A DNA stretch of 64,000 nucleotides. It comes from Lepidonotus clava (lineage: Eukaryota > Annelida > Polychaeta > Phyllodocida > Polynoidae). The DNA lies in NCBI GenBank assembly GCA_936440205.1, contig OW387149.1:7460114-7524113 (forward strand). Reading direction: 5' to 3'. A program made the translations under genes and the position numbers. Of this stretch, positions 50,101 to 62,100 are shown piece after piece (positions within the stretch are counted from its first letter, which is position 1; each line of letters begins with the position of its first letter). The notes under the pieces are model-generated. The model was not told the origin of the DNA, did no database searches, and saw only the letters and a program-made list of their open reading frames with translations.

Positions 50101-53100
50101 GCGCCAGCAGCAGGTGCACTACACCACCCAGCAGTACCACACCACCAACGTCAACCAGCAACACCAACAACAACAACAGCAGCCCCAGTTTGGCACCATG
50201 CCCATGAGCGGCATGCAGACGCTTCCGGCCGGAACCACCAGCCCGCCCCCGATGGTAATGGCCGCCGGACAGGCGCAGACCCTACCTCCCAACATGACCC
50301 CAGGCATGGTAGCAGCCCAGGTATGGAACCCCAACCCTGACCTTAGTGAGGATTCCATGTGGTGGGAAATTTATTTCTAAAAGGCCCTCGGAAACAAAGC
50401 GATTGGTCACATTCGCTGGGCGATAATGACAAAATGCCGCTATGTTGGGCTATCCCTGTGAGATTTACCTTGTTTAATTGATTGTCTTGGATGCCCTCAG
50501 TGACTGATTTTTCTGGGCAACAGTATGGTGATCATCTAAAACTTGCCATCACCACATGGAATTCCCATTTTACTGACACAAGGCCTGGTCACATAATCAA
50601 CTCAATTTGATGCTTCTGAGACTTACTCATTGGATGAAGGTGAAATATTGCAGAGTTATGCAGACTAATGATGCTGCATAACTACAATTTTTAAGAAAGT
50701 TTGGATGGGCATAATATGTTGATACAGAGACTGGTAGACACTCAACTTGCCTCACAAGACAGGAAATTGAGAAGTATAATGTGACCATGCCTTTACATAA
50801 CCTCTGATAGCAATCCCGATTTTCTCAATAGCTATCTCAGTGTTGATGTAATTATTTGAACTGCCTAATATGAAATGTTGTGTTGTGTTATTAAGGTTTT
50901 TGTGTCATAGAGAATATTTATAGTCTTTATGTATTCAGTAAAGTAACCAGTTGTGATTCATCTAATGTGTGAGTGATTGTCATTTTAAGCTGAAATGCAT
51001 ATCAGACATTTCATCTGATACGAATGAGTTTGTAAACAACCCATTGATATGAAGTGTATAACTTCAATTCCCCAAGTTAAATTAATGTTATCATTGATTT
51101 AATTTGAAGCTATGATATGGATTAAATTATGCATTTTGATGTTAAATATTATGTTAGATCCAATGGTGTTGATGTCATTTTGCACTTTTACTTTTGCCAA
51201 AAATATGACAGTCCTATCTAAATGTCAATGGAATTTCATTGGCACCATAATTATTTGATTTCTAAAAAGATGTGATGATTTTGAATATTGTCCTCTCTGA
51301 TATGAGAATGCATACCATAATAAGAAGCACCATGGGGGCGTCCAAGGGTGGCTGTACAACCCATAAGTGACTGTCATGTACTGAGGGCAAAGCCCGAGGT
51401 TCGTACGATCCCCATGGGTCGTACAGCCACCCGAGGATGACGCCTAAGGTCCTTCTTTATTTTATCACCCAAACAGTGTTCAAAGTTTCTTTAAATTACT
51501 GAAAATAAGGAGCCTACATAGAGCAGTACGTACAGCGTGGCAATATGACCTGCCTTCAATAAGTACCGCTCGTCAGCCGTGTGTGTGATAACATACCATA
51601 CCTAGAATCAAACCACATATCAATATCTGTGTTATGTTAAAACCATAGATATGAAATAAATAAGTTGTATTTCTCTCCCTCCAGCAGGGACAGTTCAACA
51701 CCCTGCAGGCTAGTAACCAGACCCAGCAGTTCCCTGTTCAAACTACAGGTGGCGCCACCACCCAGCAATACAGCATGGAGAAAAAGGTATTAATATACAA
51801 CTCACAAATTAAAACCAAGAATATCAGATAAAATGTCATATTGAATAAATTTGGTTGAAGAAAAACTATCATTTTCAAATGAAACATGACCATTGATATT
51901 CTCATTGTTGATTATGGATGGATTTATCCATTTGGGAACCTAGAAGTGCGAAAGAGTGTTTAAAAAAAGTCTCCATTTTTTCTTTTTGGTGACCCATATT
52001 TAATATGTGATTTGACTTGTTAGTAAAGATTCCTGGCAAAAAGTTAATCAGTCTTTAAGCTTTTAGTGGATATTTCCATGTTTATCATTTCAAAGAGTGT
52101 TCAAGACGAGCTAAAAAGTGTTTTGAATAAGCGCTTCTCTAAGGTAAGTAAGGGTGAGAGAAGGGTGGTGTTCTTGACATTAATGTTGTTAGTCACAGAA
52201 TTCCTTGCTTCATCACTACAAAAACAACCATACCACCCTGACCACACATCCCATCATAGTTCATGAGAGGTTAGGCCATATTCCACTACACGTTATTTCA
52301 TCTATGTTTGGTGTGTTCCTCGCGTAGATTGGTACTAGCGCAAGCGATTTCTACCAGCATATAATGGAATTTAGAAGGGTATTTGCATTGGTACTTGCAT
52401 CGGAGTAACACTAGTCTAGTATCAATCCAAACACATTTCTATTCGTTTTCTGCAGAAATAATATGTTGGTTTCTGAAACGCCAACCCCTCCCATCGGTAC
52501 CAAAAGCAAACGCAGAAGTTATTTGACGCATAGTGGAATATGGACTGTAGGCACATTTAATGTTACAGAGGCACTATGTTAAATAAGATCCTGACACCAT
52601 CATTCAACAAGATACCAATCCCCTGGTATTTTGCGAAGATAGTTTGTAGATTCACTGTAACTTGGGGTCACTGAACTAAAAATAATATAACCAAAAAGAT
52701 AATTCCAATCCGGTTATTTTGCTAGCTACATTAGTTTCAATAAGCCACTAGTTACCAAAGATCTATATCAATCTATTCATATTAATTCGGTATAATCATA
52801 GTATTTCCAAAAGGGTAAAGTCTGGGACACCCCAAAAACATTCCATTAGCCCATATAGATGCTCCCAGTGCCCCTCCAATGATCACATGTTAGGGTTTCT
52901 TTCATTTAGCATCTATCAGTTTAGAAAATGATGTACAACATAAGCGGAAGATTTGACTTTTAAAATCTGTCCAACATGCTGCATAGCAATTTTTTTTGAA
53001 ATACAAAGAAAGATGTTAACTTTGTAGGTCAGAGTAAACATCTTTAACTTTGTGAACTTTTCAGGAATAGTTCGATCGTTCCAGTTAGTTATTCATGTTC

Positions 53101-56100
53101 ATATAGCTACACATTGTTCTAGCTGTTGTACCAATCTCAAGAAGGAGACTTTGGAAAAATGGTTCTGCTAACCATCTTATGCTATTTACATCAAAATGAG
53201 ACACATTTTGATAAGAGCAAATTGTGTTTTAAATTTAGTTGAATACAGTTTATTATATTAAATGATGTTCTCAAATTGATTCTACTTGCAATTGATTAAC
53301 CTTAAGACAAAAGTAATTACATCATTATAATAAACCCCGCTAATAAAGATATAAACTAAATGGAAAGATGTTTTTAAATCGGCTAGTCTTAGATTAACAA
53401 ACCATACCAGATTATTATAGTGCCAACATAGAGTAACTAAAAGCTTAATTCTGATATTGTTGAATATCTGTACTATATTTTCATAGCACCCATAAGGTTT
53501 GTCTGCACTCTGCCGACTATGATTTTAGTCACCAGGCAATTAGTGTTAACCCCCATCATGCGGCTTTAGTTGTATATGTTAATAAATATTTTCAAAACTG
53601 CCCCTGAGATTTGCACTGATAATGTTAAAACTGCCCCTTAGATTTGCACTGATAATGTTAAAACTGCCCCTTAGATTTGAACTGATAATGTTAAAACTGC
53701 CCCTTAGATTTGTACTGATAATGTTAAAACTGCCCCTTAGATTTGTACTGATAATGTTCAGTACCATAATCCATGTTTCCCTTCAGCAACAAGACTATGA
53801 TCTGGTGGAGAACGCCCGTTCAAAAACTGGGGTAACCATCAATACAATAACTAGGCATGCTTTTCATGTTGGCATCATTGCTACAGATAAAGCAGACTTG
53901 TCAAAGGTTTCGCCGTGTCTATAAAACGTTGCTTCTGTTATTGAGTTGCTTCCATAATCGCAAATTCAATTCTATCAAAGTTTATGTTGTTTAAATTGTC
54001 TGGCAGATCTACCCTAAACCCCTCCTCGCTTGAACCTTCAATCTATAAAACAATGTTATACAAACTTTTATCATAATGTATTTTCGAAAATGTTAGAAAA
54101 ATAATATTGTTTTTTATTAAGCTCATTTCTCTTACAATTATAATTACACCCATCCAGTAGGTCAGTGAGATGAAATTAGTATTGACCTCAAATAATAACC
54201 ATACTTCTAGGTAGAATTTCCTCATAGGTATATGATGTTTGATTAGGTGTTTTAGAAAATAATTGTCGGGTAGGTAAGGAAAAATAGCCATGTCCAAGTT
54301 GTCAACCATCACGACTGTAAGAAAACAGATAATATTCATAATTTAATGTACCAACAATCTATACAAACAGAAAATAATGCAACCTGTGCATTACTTTTCT
54401 CTCCCCTGTACACAGATTATACTGTTATCATCCAAACTATGCTGCTCTGAGTTTGTGTTCCTTCTTGTTAAGGGTTTGGCAACTTCCTCAAATTTGTCAT
54501 AACTCTGTACAACTTGTGTATTTGCTCTGATGTGAACTTAAGTCCCTTCCCTTTCAACCATAGAAATCTTATTGACACATAGGTTTATATTGTCCATCAA
54601 ATAACATACAATGGACTCAAGTTAACCCTATATTAATGACAAAGGACAGTTCTTAAATCAGGTATCAGATCGGGTTCTTCTCCTAAGCTTTGCTCAGCCG
54701 CTCATAAGCCATTCAATTTCGATCTGTCCGATCTATCCCAATGCTGGAATCTGCGGGCAGAGCTTAAGACATCCCCATGTAATTTAATACCTCCACGGAT
54801 AGCAACTGGTGGCAAAAGATAAGATTGAATGTCATTAACTTTTTTTTAACTTTTGATGCTTCCCGGAACAATGCCATACATCACGAAAAGTTAAAAGCAA
54901 TCAATACACATCTAAATAAATGTATGATCTAAGTTGGTTTACTGCCGTCAGTTGCTATCAATAATAAACATAATATCCATTATCCAGATAACTATTTTTA
55001 GTTAACTCACAATGCCCTATATAGTTAGGAAACATTTAATGCGTAATCAAAAACCAGCCATCAGGTATCAGTGCACATACCAGGACCCATACTTTCGTAA
55101 CTAATTAGGCTAATCATGTACATTTTTACTAGTTTCTAATAGAATTTTGAGATTCCATAGGAGTGATTTCACTGTACAAAACATATGAGAGGGATTATGA
55201 AGTTACATTTTTTGTCTTAAACAGAATTACTAATGATAAGACACTAATCAAAATTCACCTGATTACCCTTATAAGTTACAAAAATGTGCCCCAGCAACAA
55301 TTCTGATTCTGGTTCCTGGCATGTAAACTGATAGCTAAAATCAATATCAAACTCCTTAGAAAATCAATACTTATCTGTCATTTTCAAAAATAATTTCTGT
55401 CATTTTTGGACGATTTTAATTATAATAAACATATTTTTCTTCCAGGTGCAACAGCAGCACTTCACGTCCAACACTACCTCCTCTGGCACCCAGGGGGGTA
55501 TGGGTGGTACTATGGGCGGCGGTATGATCAGTGGCAGCAGCAGTGGAGGAGGGCAGCAGGGGCAGGTGCACGTGGTGGGGCCTAACGGTACCCTCCTCCA
55601 GGGCCACCCCCCTAGCCACACAGGAGGAGGAGGAGGAAACGTCCAGTCCCAGCAGGTATGACGACCAAAAATAATTCACGAATCTTATACCTGCGATTCC
55701 AAAATTTTGATGCATGAAAAAACAAAATTTTAGATTCGTGACATTTTTGTGTGTGCTAAAAGCACTCTAATTAAAATGCAATTTGTTTCTAATAGATATA
55801 ATGGAGCATCGTATAGAAATATCTATACTTTATGCATGTTTTTATATGGACATTTTCCTCCACGAATCCGTCACGCATCTTTTTTACACTTTCACACATC
55901 AATTTTTACATGTGTGACTGTTTTCTTGAGTAGTTTGAATGACAAAATTGATGCATGAAATTTCTTTTGTCATCCCCCCAGTTCTCCAGCCAGCAGCACG
56001 AGGTGCGCCAGTTCTCCAGCGGTGGCGGGGGAGGTGCCTCAGGAGGCAGCACCCAGGTCATTCAGGGTGGGACCCTGGGAGGAGGATCAGCTTCAGGAGG

Positions 56101-59100
56101 AGGGGGTATGACCACCAGCAGCAGCGGCTTCTCCACCACCCAGAGGACCTCCAGCGGCACCCAGACACCCACGCCACAGGTAGGTGTTATGAGGGGTGTA
56201 TTGATAATTTATTAAATAATAATTTATTAAATAATAAAGATGTGGGAAATAAATCCAACTCGACGACAGCTTGGTGTAGACTTGATGTTTATTTAAGACA
56301 TTAAAATCATGGTCAAATTAACAAATTTTGGATTGTTACATCCTTCATCAGAAGTGATTTATTAAGTAACTTGTTAGGATAATCAGTCACTAATCAGTGT
56401 GTTGAGGCTAGTGTCTTATGATATGCGGTTATGAATTTTAACAAAAAAAACTGTATTTACACTCTTCAATTCACTTTTGATGTTATTTTATTTTCTTTCA
56501 TGATATTTTCACATTGATTACCATTTCAATATGAGGTTTTCATTAATGGTATAATGCAATATCAAAGGGTAGCAGTTGTCTCTCTAGAACCAAGTACTTA
56601 GCCAATAGCTACCAACAATTTCAAGTGTCATCCAGTCTTTACATAACACTACTGATTTCTAAGATTAGCTGTCCACAGAACTTTAAACTTCATTAAGCCT
56701 TATAGGGTCTATTTATAATATTCAAATAGTGATAACAAATAATAACTTTAATTTTTCAGCATTTCATCACCCCAACCCCCCCTCCCCAGCAACAAAATGT
56801 TCAGCAGCAACAAGTTCACCAAGTTCATCAAGTGCACCAGCAAACTGGCATGCACCAGGGCGGTATGCAGCAAGGAGGCATGGCACACCACGGCGGCAGT
56901 GGAATGATGCACCAAGGCGGCGGCGGTATGGTGCACCAGGGCGGCACCCTGCAACAGGGCGGTATGGCACACCAGGGCGGCACCCTGCAACAGGGCGGTA
57001 TGGTGCACCAGGGCGGTATGGCGCACCAGGGAGGCACCTTTCACCAAGTGCACCAGAGTGGCACTATGCAACACCAGGGTGGCACTATGCAACATGGAGG
57101 CATGGTGCACCAGGGCGGCATGGTGCAGAACGGCATTGATGGTCAGATGTTGACGGTTGATACCAGTCAGCGTTCGTTGTCAGCCGGATTACCCAGGAGT
57201 CCTTCGTCTGCTGGAAGGTAAGAAATTTGACTTTGGATTTGAATTGTGTTTGTTTAAGTAAGAAATAATTGCTCATTGGTAGTTATTACAGTGCACTTTT
57301 AATTTTTGAAGGTTAATGTAAATGGTGAGAGTTAGGAACGTTCGAAATTGAGGAGAAAGATTATTCTTGATGGGTAAAAATGTGTATCTTTAAGCAAAGA
57401 AGATGACTTTTCTCTATCAGAGCTATTTCATATAGCTGGTGTGTTTAAGTGTATATGATATTCAAAGTGTTTTTGCTTTTATATATGTAATTATATCTTG
57501 TAAATATATTTACCTGAACAGCATCTGTAAACCTCATACAAAAGTTTTTAAAAAAATGTTCAAAAGGTCTCTATACCATCTGGGTCAACCTGCTGACCCT
57601 TTATGACTTTACAAGAACAGTTGGACTTCTGCCAAATGATGTTAGATGTAAAACCCCCAGGGAGGGTCAAAAACTCTAGCAATAATCATTTGACCCTATT
57701 TTCCCAGTATTTTATCATTGTGGCAAGGACAAATTGGTTCCCATGATTTGAAACAGTGCTAAAAATTAACCTGAGTCTTCATAAAACATGTTCATAGTTT
57801 TTAAGGATAATTGTCTCTTTCATAGTTTAGATTATAGACATGAAATAAGTCTCTTTACTTGATAAAATTTCATAAGAAAGAAAATGTACTTCCCTTTTCG
57901 ACTTTCCTGATTTCCTACTCAAGGAGTCCTGCCCTACGAAGAAGGTTCAGGTGCGAAATGAAAATAATTCATTTGAAAATCTTAATTATTTAAGGCATAG
58001 ACAGCTTTTGTCTTATTGTACTGGTACTTGTAAGATTGTGGTTCTTTTTTTAGATCACAGTCTAGTTGAGAAACGTGCATTTACTACAATGTCAGTCCCT
58101 GTGCATTTTGGTTATATAGGTACATGTATTTGTTAAGGTGTTAAAGTATTTCAGTACCAAGAATTTTATTCAGTTTGGTGTTGGACATAGAAAAAAAGAA
58201 TACAATTTTGATCAGTTTCATGATAGACATAGAAAAAAAAACCAAATAGATATTATAGGAAAAAAGATATATGTGTGTAGTCAATTTGTTTGGTCCAACC
58301 CCGTGGGACTTCTTTTTCCAATTTTACTTTTTCGAAAGAGGTATTTGACACATACTTTGTTACAGAATCACTTACTTGTGACGTGACTTTTGTTCAGTTC
58401 CTGGAGACCCTATGGCACCATGCAAGGATCCATGTTTCGGTAAACAGAAATATTTCTAGGGGACTATAACGGATATTAACCGTTGGTGAAGCCTTAATGA
58501 TGTACTCAATCGCTTAATTCTGCTGCTACTATCACCCTTTCTCAATCCTTTTCACTTACAAATTACCCTTCACCCAAAAGCCCTGGTAAAATGGATATAA
58601 CTGACAAAAATATGAGGAACTTGATGATTTCAAGGTAGTGAAATGAAAAAGGATAGAGAATGCAAAAATAACTTACTGGTTAAATTAAAATTGTATTATT
58701 CCACATCAAGTAATATACCAAGGATTATAATATCATATTCTTTTAAATGAAAGGTAGATAATTATCATAGATGATTTGGGGTGTTTTAAGCAGAAGCAAA
58801 GGCTTGAATGTTAGATTAAATTAGTAAAGGATAGATGCATGGGTGGTTCTTGAAAAGAGATGGATACTTAGAGCCTGGAACATAGAGAAAAAAAACCTTA
58901 GCATTACTATTTGTAGAGCTATATAGTCATGGTGGTTTGGTAGTTTCTGTTCTCCTGGAAATCTCTCATTTGCCCTTCATCAAAGATGTATCTAGATCTC
59001 TATTCATTTAGATTTATTCCAACCAGTGCGACGGCTCTGTCACAAAAACTTTTACTTTGGCTTGAATAGTTTTTGCTACCACTCCATGCAAACACTGAGA

Positions 59101-62100
59101 AGGTTTCTCTCCATATAGTGGCGCCACCTGGGATTAGTTAGTTGTGGTGCCCCCTGGTGGTAAAACTCCACCTAGTGGGAAAAGCATGAACTAGGTTGTT
59201 GATGTCACAAAGCCTTAAAGAGGCTGAGTTTGCTACTGATAAGATCTTCTTTAAACTTAAGATTTATTAGAAAATAATTCAAAAGGAAACACTTTATTTG
59301 TCTTTAATTAGGATTATTGACTTTTTTGTATTCATACTCAGAATGGATGAGATGAATGAGCAGATACCATTACAAATCGCAGTTAAAACTGGCCAATAAT
59401 ATTTACATTTGAACCCCATTTATTCACAATATGCACAGCTTGGATACTTTGATTTTCTGGGGAAAATTGAACGTATCTGCTGTGGTTTATTTGAAGCACC
59501 TGTTATATTTTTATTTCAGATGATTTAGGTTATTCAACACTAAGTTTTCAATTGTACCCAATAATTCATGATCAATGTGCTGTTTAATGTGTGTGTTGCC
59601 CCTCGTTAAACTTGTGCGGTACAGACATAATGCTTATGTTTACCAAACGTTTCTAAAATGCGTTGTCCTGTGTTGTCAATATAAAAATGATTCATTGAAA
59701 CTAATTATTATAATATGTGCTTAGGAAATATGTGTTAAAATTGTAATGATAATGATTATATTGCTATGAAAATGTTATTATGATTAAGTATCTCGACGAG
59801 GAAACTCATTGGCTCCTCTTGTTTTAGGAGTATGCAAAATGATATAAATACTCACATGGGCCTATAAGGGAAACTAAAAATTCTTCATAAAATATGAGAG
59901 TGTTTGGGAAAATTGTATAGAATAGATAAGTAATAACAATTAATAAAAGAATAAGAAGAAAAAATGTTTTAAAATGAACAGAAGAAAGTAAAGTAAAAAT
60001 TTTAAAATCAAAAACTTCAAAAAGATTCAAAAAATTATTTAAAAAAAATAAATTTAAACATCCTTATTTTCTTAAATAAGGGAAAATATATAAGGAATCA
60101 AGGGAAATGAGACATATAATTACATTTGAAATAGTATACTAATTTTCCGTTTCTCTGGTTGCAGTCAGCCGCACAGCCCGCCGTCCCCGGCCAGCACGGC
60201 CACTCTCCGGTCGCAGTTCGCCGGGTCGCAGCACTCGGAGCGGGCCGTCACGCCTGGAGGGTTCTCCCTAACAGGTCAAAGTTCACCCTCAGTCTACGCG
60301 GGGCAGTCCCGTCACGGGTCACTGACCTCGCTTGGTAAGCTTCCCGCTTTTCCCGCTCTGTGTCGCTTCACATTGGTTACTGTTACAGTGGAGAATGTCA
60401 TCTGTGAATTTTTAAAAGATCTTAATTCTTTTTTCTTTTTTTTCATTCATTTTATTTTCTTTCTTTTTTAAGGGAAAATAGAATTTTCGTGGCTGTAGGA
60501 TATATGCAAATTTCTTTTTGAAGAAATGAGAAAGAAACGAGAAAGAGACGTTCATAAGCGTTCACATTTTCCTTCAAAATTAGACCATAATTTGTTCCTA
60601 CATTGGCACATTGTTGATAAATTTGGCCAAAGCTTCGAGTCACAATATTGATTTTTTTTTTCATGATATGAACAATTTTTTGTTGCTTATTAGAGAAATA
60701 TTATTTCGACGTTCAATAATACAAAGCACATCTTCCAAAGCAGAGTAAAGCCTAGTACATGCTAGATAGCCACATTGAAAGTTTCGCTGAAGTTTTTTTG
60801 ACACTTATAGATGACTTCTCGACTGTGAATAACTGAAAATATCAAAAGCTCGATTTGTTTTAAATCAAAACAGAGAACTGTAACAACATACACCTGATTG
60901 TTATAGACTGTCAGGTCATTTTGAATCGTTTTGATTTTTATCAGTTTTCTTTTAGTTTTATTCACCCTTGAACTGGGATCTGAAACCAATATTTTGAGTA
61001 TACTTTCAGTATGAACTATGAACTAGTTTTAAAAATGTGAGGCGGCAAAATGCAAGTTACGGTGCTCACCCTTGTCCCTCCCTTTATACCTATAGTATAT
61101 TATATACATATATATGTAGCCTGCGACTATTTGCAGGTATTGCTGATACACCATTTCAATCCAGGTTTTGCTTTATCACCCATTTTAAGCCCCATATCAC
61201 TTTGCACCAATACTCGCCTTTGCTTGGCTTTTTTGCTGCTTGCTTTTTTTTGCAGGTTGTTATGGTAACTGTCATATCAGTGATAATCCAGTACACTGAT
61301 ATCAAAATGATGATATTTGTGAACAACGCAGATTTTTTTTAAGATATACTGCATGTTGTGCTTACCATTACTGACAGAATTACCACTGACAACTCTGCAA
61401 TTTTTTTCATATTTTCATATCTTCAATTTTCAAATCTTGTATAGTTATTTAAGGTTATTTATGTGTCAAATCTTTGTCAAAATATTGTATTACTTCAATG
61501 ACGGAAGAAGGTAAGTTTTACAGGATTGCATGTGGGACATCTACTTTGAATCACATTGACTTCACGCATACTGTGAACCGTAGCAACGTCTCTTTGATAA
61601 CATTTTTATTTAGCAAGTTCATGTTACAAGATTATTACAGAAGGATTACATAGGACATTCTTTTAGGAAACAAGTGTTAATTTAGTGAATCCGTTTTAGA
61701 TATATAGTTATTATTTGTTAATTCTTTGTACTATATAATTAACATAATTATGATAATAGTATAAAGCCAATAGTAGTTCGACAACTTTTAGTGGTCACCT
61801 CAACATTCAGGCCATCCTTTCCACTTCTGAGGCGAGCCTTTCCATAGTAAGACCTTCATCGCTGAAAATATCAAGGTTATGGTATTTGTAGAATTCGAAA
61901 AAGTTTGAACAATATTATGATAATCCAGCCTGTGAGAAACTTCTATTTTGATCTTAAGGTCATATAACATTAGTAGGAAACAAGACCTCTGCCCTTAGAA
62001 AGGGATAATAATTTTGTCTTGTTAATTAAACAATTTATATTAATTTCGGAATCTACACCGTTCGGGGGTTACATCGGACGTGCAGGGAGACACAAGTTAT

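Noticed and set aside
53579-53924. Frames encoding leucine/arginine 11-residue repeats
   Set aside because: By-product of the 33-bp minisatellite, whose unit is a multiple of three.
61454-61510. 57-bp phase-1 segment ending in GAAG|GTAAGT
   Set aside because: Good donor and open frame, but the acceptor lacks a pyrimidine tract and the peptide (Cys/Tyr/Leu-rich) is unlike the disordered linker.
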